From Methanofollis sp. W23 (lineage in GTDB: Archaea > Halobacteriota > Methanomicrobia > Methanomicrobiales > Methanofollaceae), in NCBI RefSeq assembly GCF_017875325.1, contig NZ_JAGGMN010000001.1, positions 2,686,140 through 2,750,139 on the forward strand: a stretch of 64,000 nucleotides of DNA, read 5' to 3'. Below the pieces are notes generated by a model. The model was given only the letters and a program-made list of their open reading frames with translations. It did no database searches and was not told the DNA's origin. The first letter of the stretch is position 1; every line of letters begins with the position of its first letter. Made by a program: the position numbers and the translations under genes. Positions 16,726 to 26,105 of the stretch are shown here, in pieces.

Positions 16726-18186
16726 TTAGGGTCTCTGCGTTCTCTGGCGGTCCTTCTCCTCATACCCCTCGCGCAGCAGGGTCATGAGGTCCTTGACCGG
16801 GAGTATTGTATGTTCTGAGATATGGTATTCACAGAACGGACAGCACGAGACGACCATCCGGGCACCGCTTGCTTCGAAGGCCTCACCACGCTGGTCCCCG
16901 AGGGCCGCCGCCACTTCAGGCCGGCCAGAGCGCACCCCGCCGCCTGACCCGCAACATTGGTTCGGGGTCTCGACGAACTGCTTGACCACACTCCTGAGCA
17001 GGGCCCGCGGCTCTTCGCTGACTCCTTGCCCCCTGAGAAGGTGGCAGGGGTCGTGATAGGTGACGGTGACCGGGAGGTGTGCCGGGGGTTCGCACCCGTA
17101 TTTCGCGAGTACCTCGGTGGCGTCCATCACCGTGAACGGTGTGTTATAGTCGTTCTTGAGCGTCGACCCGCACCCGGCGCACATCGTCATCACGAGGTCG
17201 ATATGACGGCTCCTGAAGGCCTCGATGTTGCGGCGCTTGAGGTGGTCGACCACCCCGGTCTGGCCTGACCTGATCAGGGGCGAGCCGCAGCAGACCTGCT
17301 CGTGGGGAATGATCACCCTGATGCCGTTTCTCCGCATCACCGCAAGCATATCGCGTGCGGTCTCAGGGAGGCGGCCATTGTACATACAGCCCACAAAGAA
17401 CCCGACCGTCGCCTTCACCTCCCCCTCTGGCTCGATCACCTCAGGCACCTCTTCGAGGAGGGTGGGCTTGGTCCGGTCCACACTCCGACCGGTCAGTCTG
17501 ACTGTCCCGGCCAGGTCGGTATGGCGTGGAAGAGCCAGCCCCTCTCTTGCCGCGATCTCACGGAGTTTCTCGATCGCCTTGCCCGGGATCTGGATCTCCT
17601 TGGGACAGACGATCCTGCATCGCTGGCAGGAGGTGCAGGCAAAGAGCCCCCTCTCCACAGCCTCAGCCACCCGGTCGCCCGAGTCGCGGGGGTCGAGGGC
17701 CAGGCGGAGTTCCTGACGCATCGCCGTTGGGCCTGCGAATTCTGAGACCTTCAGGGCTGGGCAGACTGAGACGCAGGACATACACTCGATGCACTCGCGC
17801 AGCGGTTTGATCGCCTCGATCTCGGCCCTAGTCGGGAAGACCGCAGAGTCGTTCGGGGCGATGGAGGTGAACCGATCCAGATACGGTGCCAGGTCCACCT
17901 CCAGGTCCCGTGTCACCGGGAGGTCGAGGGGCTCGACGACCATCCCGTCGTGGGCCTCGGTCAGACATGCGAGCCCAGGGGTGCCGTCCACCTTCACGGC
18001 GCAGCTCCCGCACTGCCCGGCGCCGCAGCACCAGCGGTAGGCGAGTGTCGGGTCCATCGCGTGGACGGCGTGAAGGGCGTGGAGGACCCGCGCCCCGTCG
18101 TGGACCTCGACGGTATATTCTTCAAGGTGTGGCCGGGTGTCGGTCTCAGGGTCAAAGCGCGAGACCTGGAATGTGATCGTTTTCAT
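16726..18186 (-). CDS. tfrB: Thiol:fumarate reductase (CoM/CoB) subunit B
   Basis: A 486-residue iron-sulfur subunit. The N-terminal third is a fumarate-reductase-like [2Fe-2S] domain ('RWCCGAGQCGSCAV') followed by two [4Fe-4S] motifs, 'CIECMSCVSVCP' and 'CTSCQRCRIVCP'. The C-terminal half has two CCG domains ('EQVCCGSPLIRSG' with 'CAGCG', and 'NQCCGSGGGVRSG'), as in heterodisulfide reductase HdrB. This combination is specific to methanogen TfrB, where CoM-SH and CoB-SH reduce fumarate to succinate, giving CoM-S-S-CoB. The start overlaps tfrA by 4 bp (ATGA), so both are translated together. Cytosolic. Confidence 0.94.
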   Translation of the reverse strand: MKTITFQVSRFDPETDTRPHLEEYTVEVHDGARVLHALHAVHAMDPTLAYRWCCGAGQCGSCAVKVDGTPGLACLTEAHDGMVVEPLDLPVTRDLEVDLAPYLDRFTSIAPNDSAVFPTRAEIEAIKPLRECIECMSCVSVCPALKVSEFAGPTAMRQELRLALDPRDSGDRVAEAVERGLFACTSCQRCRIVCPKEIQIPGKAIEKLREIAAREGLALPRHTDLAGTVRLTGRSVDRTKPTLLEEVPEVIEPEGEVKATVGFFVGCMYNGRLPETARDMLAVMRRNGIRVIIPHEQVCCGSPLIRSGQTGVVDHLKRRNIEAFRSRHIDLVMTMCAGCGSTLKNDYNTPFTVMDATEVLAKYGCEPPAHLPVTVTYHDPCHLLRGQGVSEEPRALLRSVVKQFVETPNQCCGSGGGVRSGRPEVAAALGDQRGEAFEASGARMVVSCCPFCEYHISEHTILPVKDLMTLLREGYEEKDRQRTQRP

Positions 18187-19805
18187 TGCGCTCTCTCCTC
18201 GATGGACGATCCCTGGAGACTGATCTTTGTGTGGCCGTACGGCGAGTGGGCGGCGTCCCAGTCCTGGGAGACGTCGGTCCGGTAATGGGCTCCGCGGCTC
18301 TCAGGCCTGAGCAGGGCCGAGCGGACGATGAGCAGTGCGGTGGTGCAGAGGTTCTGGACCCCGCAGCACTCGATGAGGTTGCGTCCCGAGGCCGCTCTGA
18401 GCGGGGCGGCGAGCAGCCCTTCGACGGCCCGCTGCGTCGTCTGCAGTGCGGTCGCGTCCCGCCTGATCCCGGCGCCGTCCCACATCGCACGTTGGAGGTG
18501 TTCCTGCGCCCAGACCGGGGAGGACTCGCCCTCGTAGAAGGCGGCAAGCCGTGCTTCCTGCGCCGTCACCTGGGTTCTGTCCAGGGTCTTTGCCCGTGTC
18601 GGCGCCTGCCCGGCCGCCTCGCCAGCGCGCTTCCCGAAGACCTGGGTGTCGGCCAGGGCGTTGCCGCCGAGGCGGTTGGCCCCGTGGACCCCGCCGGCGG
18701 TCTCACCGCAGGCGAAAAGCCCGGTGAGGTTGGTCTGGCAGGTTGGGGTGATCCGAAGCCCTCCCATCACATGGTGGGCGGTGGGGGCGACCTCCATCGC
18801 CTCAGTCCTGATGTCCACGCCGTACCTGAGGAACTGGGCGAGCATCAGGGGGAGGCGCTCCTCGATCTGGTGTGCCGGCAGGTGGGTGACGTCCAGCCAG
18901 ACGCCGCCGTGGGAAGTCCCCCGTCCTTCCAGCACCTCGGTGGCGATCGCCCGCGCCACCACGTCGCGGGTGGAAAGTTCCATCCGCTCAGGGTCGTAAC
19001 GGTGCATGAACCGTTCTCCTTCGGCATTGACCAGGTGCCCCCCCTCGCCCCGCACCGCCTCGGTGACCAGGCGCCCCCGTGCGTCGTACGGGAAGACCGC
19101 ACCGGTCGGGTGGAACTGGACCATCTCCATATCGATCAGGTCGGCGCCGGCGCGGTAGCCGAGGGCGAACCCGTCCCCGGTGCCGGTGCCTGAGTTGGTG
19201 GAGACGTCATAGACCCGCGCGCCCCCGCCGGCCGCGAGGACGACGGCGTCGGCGCGCACCGCGACCATCTCGCCGTTCCTGTCCAGGGCCAGGGCCCCGC
19301 AGACCCGGTTCCCGTCCTTGAGCAGTTCGATCGCGGCCGTCTCCTCATGCCGCTCGACCCCGCTCCCGCGCAGCCGTTCCATCAGGGTGGCCATGATCTC
19401 GTGGCCAGTCCGGTCGCCTGCATAGCAGGTCCGCGGGAAGGACTGCCCCCCGAAAGAACGCTGGGCCACCTCGTGGTCGGCCGAAGCGTCGAAGACCGCC
19501 CCCCATCTGACCAGGTCGTCGAGACGCGCGGGGGCGTCATGGACCAGGGCCTCGATCAGGCCGGGGTCGTTGAGGTAGGCGCCTCCTCTAAGGGTGTCGG
19601 CCACATGGAGGTCGCAGGTATCGTCGTCTTTGAGGACGGCGTTGTACCCGCCCTCGGCCATCGTCGTACAGCCTCCTTTCCCGGTGATGCTCTTGGAAAG
19701 AAGGACTGTCTCACCGTATTGGTCGGCCTCGATCGCCGCCCTCACTCCGGCGCCGCCACTCCCGATTACGAGGACATGGCAGTCGATCACGTCCAGCGCG
19801 CGCAT
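18183..19805 (-). CDS. tfrA: Thiol:fumarate reductase (CoM/CoB) subunit A, flavoprotein
   Basis: A 540-residue FAD subunit that holds the fumarate site. The FAD-binding loop is 'VLVIGSGGAGVRAAIEA' near the N-terminus; 'GGCTTMAEGGYNAVL' is the region of FAD attachment in this superfamily. 'MVQFHPTG' and 'VTEAVRGEGGHLVN' are the catalytic fumarate-reductase motifs, and 'GLFACGETAGGVHGANRLGG' is the second FAD motif. The C-terminal helical domain is complete. A symmetric TATA-like 'tacataaataac' at 19831-19842 lies about 28 bp before the ATG, so the transcript may be leaderless. It is divergent from the aspartokinase gene. Confidence 0.94.
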   Translation of the reverse strand: MRALDVIDCHVLVIGSGGAGVRAAIEADQYGETVLLSKSITGKGGCTTMAEGGYNAVLKDDDTCDLHVADTLRGGAYLNDPGLIEALVHDAPARLDDLVRWGAVFDASADHEVAQRSFGGQSFPRTCYAGDRTGHEIMATLMERLRGSGVERHEETAAIELLKDGNRVCGALALDRNGEMVAVRADAVVLAAGGGARVYDVSTNSGTGTGDGFALGYRAGADLIDMEMVQFHPTGAVFPYDARGRLVTEAVRGEGGHLVNAEGERFMHRYDPERMELSTRDVVARAIATEVLEGRGTSHGGVWLDVTHLPAHQIEERLPLMLAQFLRYGVDIRTEAMEVAPTAHHVMGGLRITPTCQTNLTGLFACGETAGGVHGANRLGGNALADTQVFGKRAGEAAGQAPTRAKTLDRTQVTAQEARLAAFYEGESSPVWAQEHLQRAMWDGAGIRRDATALQTTQRAVEGLLAAPLRAASGRNLIECCGVQNLCTTALLIVRSALLRPESRGAHYRTDVSQDWDAAHSPYGHTKISLQGSSIEERAQ

Positions 19806-19830
19806 TCACTTATTACGTGGGCGGTGTCAG

Positions 19831-19843
19831 TACATAAATAACA
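19831..19843. promoter_or_regulatory. TATA box shared by tfrA and aspartokinase
   Basis: 'tacataaataac' is the only A/T-rich box in the 68 bp between the divergent genes. It lies about 28 bp from the tfrA ATG and about 32 bp from the aspartokinase ATG, so either direction fits archaeal TATA spacing. Confidence 0.5.
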
Positions 19844-19873
19844 TCGTGTGGGAATAGAGAGAGTGAGCCAGAA

Positions 19874-21277
19874 ATGAGGCTTGTAATGAAATTCGGGGGC
19901 ACATCTGTCGGGGATGCCGAGTCTATCGCCCGGGTGGTCAATATTCTTGCCCAATACCATGCCGAGGGACACGAACTTGCCGTCGTCGTCTCGGCCATGT
20001 CCGGGGTGACCGACCGACTCCATGCCATCGCCGCAGAGGCCGAATCCAGCGTAGATGATCCGCAGATCGCCACTTTTGTTCAGGCACTACGGACAAAACA
20101 TATGAAGGCCCTCCGGGCCGTCGCGCCGTCCAGAGTGGACGAGGTCGGGGCGGTCATCGACGAGCGCCTCTGGAAACTTGACCATATCCTGACCGCGGTC
20201 CACTCCCTCCATGAGTTGACCCAGCGTTCCAGGGACTATATTGTCAGTTATGGCGAGCGTCTCTCGTCGCTGATCGTGAGCGCGGCCCTCAACGAGGCCG
20301 GGGTTTCGTCGGTCGCCCTTGACGGGTGCGAGGCCGGGGTTCTCACCACCGACCGCCACGGCGACGCCTTGGTCCTCCCGTCGAGCGACGCCACCATCAA
20401 CAGTCGGGTCCTCCCCCTCCTGATGGACACGGTCCCGGTGATCACCGGGTATATGGGGTGCACGCCAGAGGGGATCGTCACCACGCTGGGTAGGAGCGGT
20501 TCAGACTACTCGGCGGCGGTGATCGGTCGCGGGATCGAGGCCGACGAGGTCTGGATATGGACCGACGTCGACGGGGTGCTGACCTCAGACCCGCGGGTGG
20601 TCCAGCATGTGCGGGTGCTGCCCTATGTCAGTTACCGTGAGGCGATGGAACTCTCGTACTTCGGGGCAAAGGTGCTCCACCCCAAGTCCATCGAACCGGC
20701 GATGGAGAAGAACATCGTCGTGCGGGTGAAGAACACCTTCAACCCGGATCATCCTGGCACGGTGGTGCGCCGGCAGGAGAACCGGGAGAAGCGGGTGGTG
20801 AAGGCGGTCTCCCATATCGACCAGGTGGCCCTGCTCAATGTCAATGGCGTCCAGATGATCGGACGGCCAGGAACGGCCAAGGAGATCTTCTCGCTTCTCG
20901 GCGACGCGGGAGTGAATGTGATGATGATCTCGCAGGCCTCGTCGCAGGCGAATATCTCGATGGTCATCGAGGAGGCCGACCTGGCGGTGGCGAAAGACGT
21001 CCTTTCCGGTCCGGTGAAGGCCGGGCTGGTCCGCGAGGTCACGGCTGACCGGAATGTCGTGGCCGTGGCGGTCGTGGGTGCCGGGATGGCAGGGACGCCA
21101 GGGATCTCGGGCCGGATCTTCACGGCGCTGGGAGATGCGGGGATCAATGTGATGATGATCTCGCAGGGGTCATCTGAGGTGAATGTCTCCTTTGTGGTGA
21201 AGCAGGAGGAGCATCACCGGGCGTTGCAGGTGCTGCACGACGAGTTCAGGCTTTCAGAGGAGTGTGACGATGAGTAA
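19874..21277 (+). CDS. Aspartate kinase
   Basis: A 467-residue enzyme that phosphorylates aspartate at the head of the lysine, threonine and methionine pathways. The N-terminal kinase domain opens with 'VMKFGGTSVGDAESIARV' and contains 'GRSGSDYSAAVIGRGI' and 'WIWTDVDGVLTSDPR', the substrate and ATP segments of the family. Two ACT domains follow at about 310-375 ('VQMIGRPGTAKEIFSLLGDA') and 390-460 ('GMAGTPGISGRIFTALGDA'), so feedback control by an amino acid is likely. There is no homoserine dehydrogenase fusion. Its last 8 bases overlap the start of purM. Confidence 0.95.
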   Translation: MRLVMKFGGTSVGDAESIARVVNILAQYHAEGHELAVVVSAMSGVTDRLHAIAAEAESSVDDPQIATFVQALRTKHMKALRAVAPSRVDEVGAVIDERLWKLDHILTAVHSLHELTQRSRDYIVSYGERLSSLIVSAALNEAGVSSVALDGCEAGVLTTDRHGDALVLPSSDATINSRVLPLLMDTVPVITGYMGCTPEGIVTTLGRSGSDYSAAVIGRGIEADEVWIWTDVDGVLTSDPRVVQHVRVLPYVSYREAMELSYFGAKVLHPKSIEPAMEKNIVVRVKNTFNPDHPGTVVRRQENREKRVVKAVSHIDQVALLNVNGVQMIGRPGTAKEIFSLLGDAGVNVMMISQASSQANISMVIEEADLAVAKDVLSGPVKAGLVREVTADRNVVAVAVVGAGMAGTPGISGRIFTALGDAGINVMMISQGSSEVNVSFVVKQEEHHRALQVLHDEFRLSEECDDE

Positions 21278-22268
21278 TACAGAGAAAGGATATGCGGCGG
21301 CCGGGGTGGATATCGACCTTGAGGCGGCAGGTGTGCGGACGCTGATCGAGCAGTTGACTTTCAGGCGGTCGGGAGCGTTCCAGACGGTCGGGAAGAGCGG
21401 GCATTTTGCCGGGCTGGTGGAGTTCGGCGATACGGCCCTGGCTCTGGCGGTCGACGGCGTGGGCACGAAGATGCTGGTGGCCGACGCCCTGGAGGACTGG
21501 TCGACGGTGGGCATCGACTGCATCGCGATGAATGTCAACGATCTCTTTGTGATGAATATCGAGCCGGTGGCGTTCGTGGATTATATCGCGTGCAACGAGG
21601 TCTCGCTGGACAAGATGCGCCAGATCGGAATGGGGCTCAACGAAGGTGCCCGCCTGGCCAACATGAATATCGTCGGCGGGGAGACGGCGACGCTGAAGGG
21701 TCTGGTGACCGGGCTTGACCTGGCAGGGACCTGCCTTGGGGCCCAGCAGAAGGACAGGATCGTCACCGGCGAGAAGGTGGCGCCCGGCGACCTGATCGTG
21801 GGCGTGCCCTCGACCGGAGTCCATTCAAACGGCTACACCCTGGCCAGGAAGGTGGCCCTGGAGCACGGCGGGTTCGACCATGTCCTCCCGTCGGGCCGGA
21901 CGGTGGGCGAGGCCCTCCTCACGCCGACCAGGATCTACCGCGAGGCCCTGGACGCCGCAGCGGCCTGCGAGGTCCATGGGATGTGCCATATCACCGGCGG
22001 CGGCCTGCTGAACTTCACGCGGCTCTCGGACTATGGGTTCGATATCACCGATCCCCTGCCGGTTCCTGAGATCCTCGCCTGGATCGGGGAGCAGGGCGAG
22101 ATCGCCGAGGCAGAGATGTACCGGACCTTCAATATGGGGATGGGCTACGCCTTCGTCATCCCTGAGGAGAGTCTGCCGGTCCTCAAAAATGTGGTGCCGG
22201 ACGCCGAAGTTGTCGGGGTCGTGGTGCCTGAGGCGGGGGCGTACCTCAGGGGCAGGCAGATCAGGTAA
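21270..22268 (+). CDS. purM: Phosphoribosylformylglycinamidine cyclo-ligase (AIR synthetase)
   Basis: A 332-residue purine-pathway enzyme that closes the imidazole ring to give AIR, using ATP. 'GYAAAGVDIDLEAAG' opens the protein; 'ALAVDGVGTKMLVA' and 'GIDCIAMNVNDL' are the substrate segments; 'IVGGETATLKG' and 'GVPSTGVHSNGYTLARKV' form the ATP region. The C-terminal 'CHITGGGLLNFTRL' is typical of PurM. ATG 21270 lies inside the end of the aspartokinase gene with 'gagg' upstream, so the two form an operon. PurF is encoded about 1 kb away on the other strand. Confidence 0.95.
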   Translation: MSNTEKGYAAAGVDIDLEAAGVRTLIEQLTFRRSGAFQTVGKSGHFAGLVEFGDTALALAVDGVGTKMLVADALEDWSTVGIDCIAMNVNDLFVMNIEPVAFVDYIACNEVSLDKMRQIGMGLNEGARLANMNIVGGETATLKGLVTGLDLAGTCLGAQQKDRIVTGEKVAPGDLIVGVPSTGVHSNGYTLARKVALEHGGFDHVLPSGRTVGEALLTPTRIYREALDAAAACEVHGMCHITGGGLLNFTRLSDYGFDITDPLPVPEILAWIGEQGEIAEAEMYRTFNMGMGYAFVIPEESLPVLKNVVPDAEVVGVVVPEAGAYLRGRQIR

Positions 22269-23230
22269 TTTTTCTATCTTTTTTGGGACGCGGGGGATCT
22301 GGTACGTGAACAGAATCCCTTCAGTCCAGGATTTTTAGATGCATATTTCCCGCCGGGGGCGTGACCTCGGAGATCAAAGATCTTCTCAAGTCCGCTGTCG
22401 CTCACATTTCCCACATGATAGACCGAGGACTGCAACACTTCTTTCATGGTCGTCCATTATGCCTTACTGACTCCAACGTCATTCAGGGGGTTCGGGGACG
22501 GTGTTCCCGGTGCGATTCATGGAGGAAGGCAAAGAGAAGATCATGAAGAGGGGGGGCGGCACGTCGGATCAAAACGTCTTCCCCATCACCTGACGAACCG
22601 CCCAAAGGGAGGTCGAGGACGGCACTACCCTCGTCAGGATGATCGAGTGTGTCGGCCCTCATCGAGAACATTTTTTGATCTCGCACCGGCGAATAGGACG
22701 CCCTCTGGAGGCCCACAGGAATATTTCATCCAGGATGCGTGCGGGGTTCATGCCTGGTCTGCACCTTCGCACCACCTTCGCACCCTGGTGGTGGAAAGAT
22801 AGGATGGGGCAGAATGGCGGCCGATCATGATTTGTGCATAAGGTAGAGTAGTACACGCGTGTATAAAGTGATCTTTACACGAGGATGGAAGAACACAGAG
22901 CATACTTGATGGGGGTGTTTCCCGGCGAAGTGCAAACGATTTTCTATTCCTGTAGGGTAGTCGTGAATTATAAAATGAGAGAGTTTACGGCGCCAGATTG
23001 GTTTGCACCCCCCTGGCGCGAAGTGTTGGGGGCCGTGTGCAAAGTGAAAGAATGAGGGAGAGGACCTGAGCTGATCTCTGACTTCCGGGGACGTGCCTTC
23101 CCGCCCCAATCTTCATCCAGGGGGTCCAGGGGCAGAGCCCCCGGTATGGGGATAAGGGAAGGCGGGTGGCACATGGTATCCCCACACAATTGGTGAGGGT
23201 TTCTACAACGCCAAAAAAAAAGAAAAAAAA
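22269..23230. repeat. Intergenic region with dispersed repeat segments
   Basis: About 960 bases without a supported gene. The part 23090-23160 has the repeat body ('ttcatccagggggtccagg' and 'ggcagagcccccgg'), and 23194-23212 ('tgagggtttctacaacgcc') is a right element end. An A/T-rich patch at 22835-22985 shows no gene. Short frames at 22361-22860 lack family features and ribosome-binding sites. Confidence 0.5.
23211..23230 (-). terminator. T-rich terminator of the lsm-eL37-purF operon
   Basis: Nearly continuous A on the + strand ('aaaaaaaaagaaaaaaaa') means a long T run on the transcript strand right after the purF stop. Confidence 0.65.
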
Positions 23231-24643
23231 TTACTCGGTCTCCAGATGACTCTGGACACTCGCGTTCACGAACTCGACCTTCCGGCAGGCGCACTCCTCT
23301 CCGGGCACCGCGACCGGGTACTTGCCGGTCAGGCATGCCGTGCAGAGGTTGTCCATATCGATCCCGATCGCCTCCACCATCCTGGAGATCGGCACATGAT
23401 AGAGCGAATCGGCATGGATCAGGTTCTGCACCTCCTCGGTCGACCGCTCGTGGGCGATGAGTTCGGTCCTCGTCGGGAAGTCCACCCCCAGATAACAGGG
23501 GGCGACGATCGGGGGGGACCCCACCCTGAGATGGACCTCCTTTGCCCCAGCGGCCCTGACCATATCGATGAGCCGCCGCGAGGTTGTCCCGCGCACCACC
23601 GAGTCGTCGATGAGCACCACCGACTTGCCCTCCAGGTGCTTTTTGATCGGGTTGAGTTTGATCCGCACGGCATTCTCCCGCATCTGCTGGGTCGGCATGA
23701 TGAACGTCCGGCCCATATACCGGTTCTTCATCAATCCCTCCAGGTACGGCGTCCCCGACGTCCGGGAATACCCGATCGCATACGCCGTCCCCGAGTCAGG
23801 GACCGGCGCCACCATGTCGGCCTCGACCGGTGCACCCCTTGCCAGTTGTTCGCCGATCTTTCGGCGCACGTCATAGACCAGCGTCCCGTCGATGACCGAG
23901 TCAGCCCTGGCAAAATAGACGTACTCGAACATGCAATGGGCCCTCCGGTCTGAGGTCGTGATCTGGGTGGACTTGACCCCGTCTGCGGTGACCGTGATAA
24001 GTTCTCCGGGTCGCACGTCCCTGACGAACTCCCCGTTAAGGGCGTCGATCGCCACACTCTCAGACGCCACGATATGGCCGTTCTTTGTTCTGCCAAGGCA
24101 GAGGGGCTTGATCCCCAGGGGATCGCGGAAGGCGTACAGCGTCTCGTCGAGCATCAGCACAATCGAGTACGACCCCCGCAGGAGCCGCATCGCCGCCGCC
24201 ACCGCGTCCTCTACCGACCCGGACGTGCGGATCTCGTGGGCGATGATCGTGGCGATCACCTCAGAATCGGTGCTCGTACAAAAGATCTGCCCGTCCTGCT
24301 CGTACTGCGCTCGTAGTTCCTCAGTATTCACCAAATTTCCGTTGTGTGCCAGAGAGATGGTCTGATCACGGAAGACAAAATTGAACGGCTGAAAATTTTC
24401 CGGCAGATTCGCACCAGTTGTCGGATACCTGACATGTCCGATCCCGACGGTCCCCTTGAGCTCCTGAAGAATTGATTCATCAAAGACCTCGGCCACCAAC
24501 CCCTTGTCCTTATGGACATAGGGGCGGCGGTCAAAAGTGGACATGCCCGCGCTCTCCTGCCCGCGGTGCTGGAGAGCATATAGGGCATAGTACAACGGGA
24601 AAGAGACACCGCCAGCATCCACGATGCCAACGATCCCACACAT
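23231..24643 (-). CDS. purF: Amidophosphoribosyltransferase
   Basis: A 470-residue enzyme for the first committed step of purine synthesis (PRPP plus glutamine gives phosphoribosylamine). Cys2 after the initiator Met is the N-terminal nucleophile of the class II glutamine amidotransferase domain ('MCGIVGIVDAGG', 'ALQHRGQESAG'). The C-terminal phosphoribosyltransferase domain has the PRPP loop 'VVLIDDSVVRGTTSRRL'. 'CTACLTGKYP' and 'CACRKVEF' near the end supply cysteines that hold a [4Fe-4S] cluster in many PurF enzymes. It is the last gene after lsm and eL37, with 11 bp between the eL37 stop and its ATG. Confidence 0.96.
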   Translation of the reverse strand: MCGIVGIVDAGGVSFPLYYALYALQHRGQESAGMSTFDRRPYVHKDKGLVAEVFDESILQELKGTVGIGHVRYPTTGANLPENFQPFNFVFRDQTISLAHNGNLVNTEELRAQYEQDGQIFCTSTDSEVIATIIAHEIRTSGSVEDAVAAAMRLLRGSYSIVLMLDETLYAFRDPLGIKPLCLGRTKNGHIVASESVAIDALNGEFVRDVRPGELITVTADGVKSTQITTSDRRAHCMFEYVYFARADSVIDGTLVYDVRRKIGEQLARGAPVEADMVAPVPDSGTAYAIGYSRTSGTPYLEGLMKNRYMGRTFIMPTQQMRENAVRIKLNPIKKHLEGKSVVLIDDSVVRGTTSRRLIDMVRAAGAKEVHLRVGSPPIVAPCYLGVDFPTRTELIAHERSTEEVQNLIHADSLYHVPISRMVEAIGIDMDNLCTACLTGKYPVAVPGEECACRKVEFVNASVQSHLETE

Positions 24644-24654
24644 ATCTGACTACC

Positions 24655-24837
24655 TTAGTGTGTTGGTACTTTGGGGCGCTTGTTTATCCACTTGTAGCTG
24701 CTCATCTTCTTGCTCCGGCCAAAGCCACAGGCCGAGCATACCTTGTGCCTGACATGGAATGACTTCTTTCCACACCTGCGGCATGTAATGTGGCTGTTCT
24801 TCTGCCGCTTACCCATCGATGGTGTACCTTTTGACAT
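24655..24837 (-). CDS. rpl37e: Large ribosomal subunit protein eL37
   Basis: A 60-residue zinc-binding ribosomal protein. '[16 protein letters not shown]' is the standard archaeal start, followed by '[10 protein letters not shown]' and 'CSACGFG', which bind one zinc. The basic tail '[10 protein letters not shown]' is typical. It lies 15 bp downstream of lsm and just before purF; the lsm-rpl37e pair is widely conserved in Euryarchaeota. Confidence 0.96.
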   Translation of the reverse strand: MSKGTPSMGKRQKNSHITCRRCGKKSFHVRHKVCSACGFGRSKKMSSYKWINKRPKVPTH

Positions 24838-24852
24838 GCTCGCTCACCCAGA

Positions 24853-25080
24853 TTATTCGATTGACGGAGATATATAGATCACATTGTCTCCACGGACGAT
24901 CACCGTACCGTGTTTCTCTACCTGTCCTTCAATTTCTTCTTCAGCCCGGTCGAGGACGAGGTTCAGGTGGACATCGTACCCCTGCAGGATCCCGCGGATC
25001 TCACGCCCGCCTTTAAGAGCGATAATGACCGGCTGGCCGTTGAGTACCTGATCAAGAATCTCCAGTGGTCTTTTTGACAT
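24853..25080 (-). CDS. Sm-like RNA-binding protein (SmAP/LSm)
   Basis: A 75-residue LSm protein that forms heptameric rings binding U-rich RNA. Sm motif 1 is in '[29 protein letters not shown]' (residues about 15-43) with the Asp-x-His-x-Asn-Leu RNA-binding signature, and Sm motif 2 is '[13 protein letters not shown]'. The ATG at 25080 has 'aagggtaa' just upstream. It is the first gene of the operon with eL37 and purF, expressed from a TATA box shared with the PUA-protein gene on the other strand. Confidence 0.95.
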   Translation of the reverse strand: MSKRPLEILDQVLNGQPVIIALKGGREIRGILQGYDVHLNLVLDRAEEEIEGQVEKHGTVIVRGDNVIYISPSIE

Positions 25081-25132
25081 GGTAATTACCCTTTGACCCG
25101 TTTAAGAGTACCATACATGCGAGGGGAATCTA

Positions 25133-25145
25133 CTTAAATATACCG
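25133..25145. promoter_or_regulatory. TATA box shared by lsm and the PUA-protein gene
   Basis: 'cttaaatatacc' reads as a TATA-like box in both directions. It is 53 bp from the lsm ATG and 44 bp from the PUA-gene ATG, which leaves short leaders with a ribosome-binding site in each case. Confidence 0.5.
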
Positions 25146-25188
25146 CGGCGAACCATTTAATGAGAGATACGGGGTATTGAGGTTGGCC

Positions 25189-25686
25189 ATGGGTGATATT
25201 CAGGTAAAAAAACGGCACAGCATCAAGAAATCTGCGGTGGCACAGCTCAAGAGAGCACTGGAAGGGGAACTTGGGGCCGATGCAGCGCTTTTCGACGCCA
25301 AGAGGCTCGAGGTCGTCGAGACCGACTCGGAGTTCTTGATCTATCTGGTGGACAAGAAACCCCTCCTTATGGAGTTCGAGGGATGGACCTTCCCGACGGT
25401 GCGGGGTGCGGTCGAGCGGCCTTTTGAGGCGAGACGGGTGACCGTCGATTCGGGGGCGGTGCCCTATGTGATGAACGGCGCTGACATCATGCGGCCAGGG
25501 GTTGTCGATGCCACGCCTGACGTGAAAGAGGGCGCACCCTGCATCATCACCGAAGAGCGCTACGGGAAACCGCTTGCTGTCGGGATAGCCCTGTATGATG
25601 GGGCCGAATTATTGGCACAGGAGAAGGGGAAGGTCGTCAGGACGCTCCACAGGGTCGGGGATAGCATCTGGAACCTTGAACTCTGA
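25189..25686 (+). CDS. PUA-domain RNA-binding protein (MCT-1/Tma20-like)
   Basis: A 165-residue protein with an N-terminal DUF1947-like domain (residues about 1-75) and a C-terminal PUA domain (about 78-155; 'RRVTVDSGAVPYVMNGADIM', 'GYGKPLAVGIA'-like strand). It resembles eukaryotic MCT-1/Tma20, which acts on ribosomes in initiation and recycling; the archaeal role is inferred. ATG 25189 is preferred over TTG 25177 because 'gaggt' lies five bases upstream. It is followed by the SepF gene after 47 bp, but a TATA-like run at 25690-25715 could give SepF its own promoter. Confidence 0.87.
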   Translation: MGDIQVKKRHSIKKSAVAQLKRALEGELGADAALFDAKRLEVVETDSEFLIYLVDKKPLLMEFEGWTFPTVRGAVERPFEARRVTVDSGAVPYVMNGADIMRPGVVDATPDVKEGAPCIITEERYGKPLAVGIALYDGAELLAQEKGKVVRTLHRVGDSIWNLEL

Positions 25687-25733
25687 ACAAAAATAGGATA
25701 CCATTAAATAAATTCTATTATAGAGTTATTTTC

Positions 25734-26105
25734 ATGGGAAAATTCCTCGAATCCATCATAGGCAGGAGCGCACCTCCGAGGCAGGATGACTATATGGATC
25801 TCGACCTCAGCACGTTTGAAGGGGCGGCTCGTGATGAGCCGGCGTCGATGTACGTCAAGGTCGCCCAGATCAATGATATCAAAGATACCCCTCGCGTGAA
25901 GGACGAGGTCTACAATGGCAACATGGTCATCGTGGACATCACCCGCCTGAAACTGGACAAGATCATGTACGAGCGGGTGCTCAAGGACCTCCGTGAGGTG
26001 GCAAACGACGTCAACGGCGATATCATCGGTCTTGGCGAGCAGCAGTATGTGATCGTGGCGCCCATGTCGGTGAAGATCTCCAGGGAGAAGATCGGGGGCC
26101 TGTAG
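25734..26105 (+). CDS. sepF: Cell division protein SepF
   Basis: A 123-residue archaeal SepF. The first ten residues ('MGKFLESIIG') form a short amphipathic helix that can anchor to the membrane. The core 'YVKVAQINDIKD', 'VYNGNMVIVDITRL' and 'VNGDIIGLGEQQYVIVAP' matches the conserved DUF552 fold that binds FtsZ in other archaea. It therefore probably tethers FtsZ rings at mid-cell. Its stop and the GTG of the next gene share one base (TAGTG), so the two are coupled. No ftsZ gene is in the window. Confidence 0.93.
   Translation: MGKFLESIIGRSAPPRQDDYMDLDLSTFEGAARDEPASMYVKVAQINDIKDTPRVKDEVYNGNMVIVDITRLKLDKIMYERVLKDLREVANDVNGDIIGLGEQQYVIVAPMSVKISREKIGGL

Noticed and set aside
22361-22860. Small open frames between purM and purF
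   Set aside because: No ribosome-binding sites, no family similarity and strong overlap between frames in all directions.
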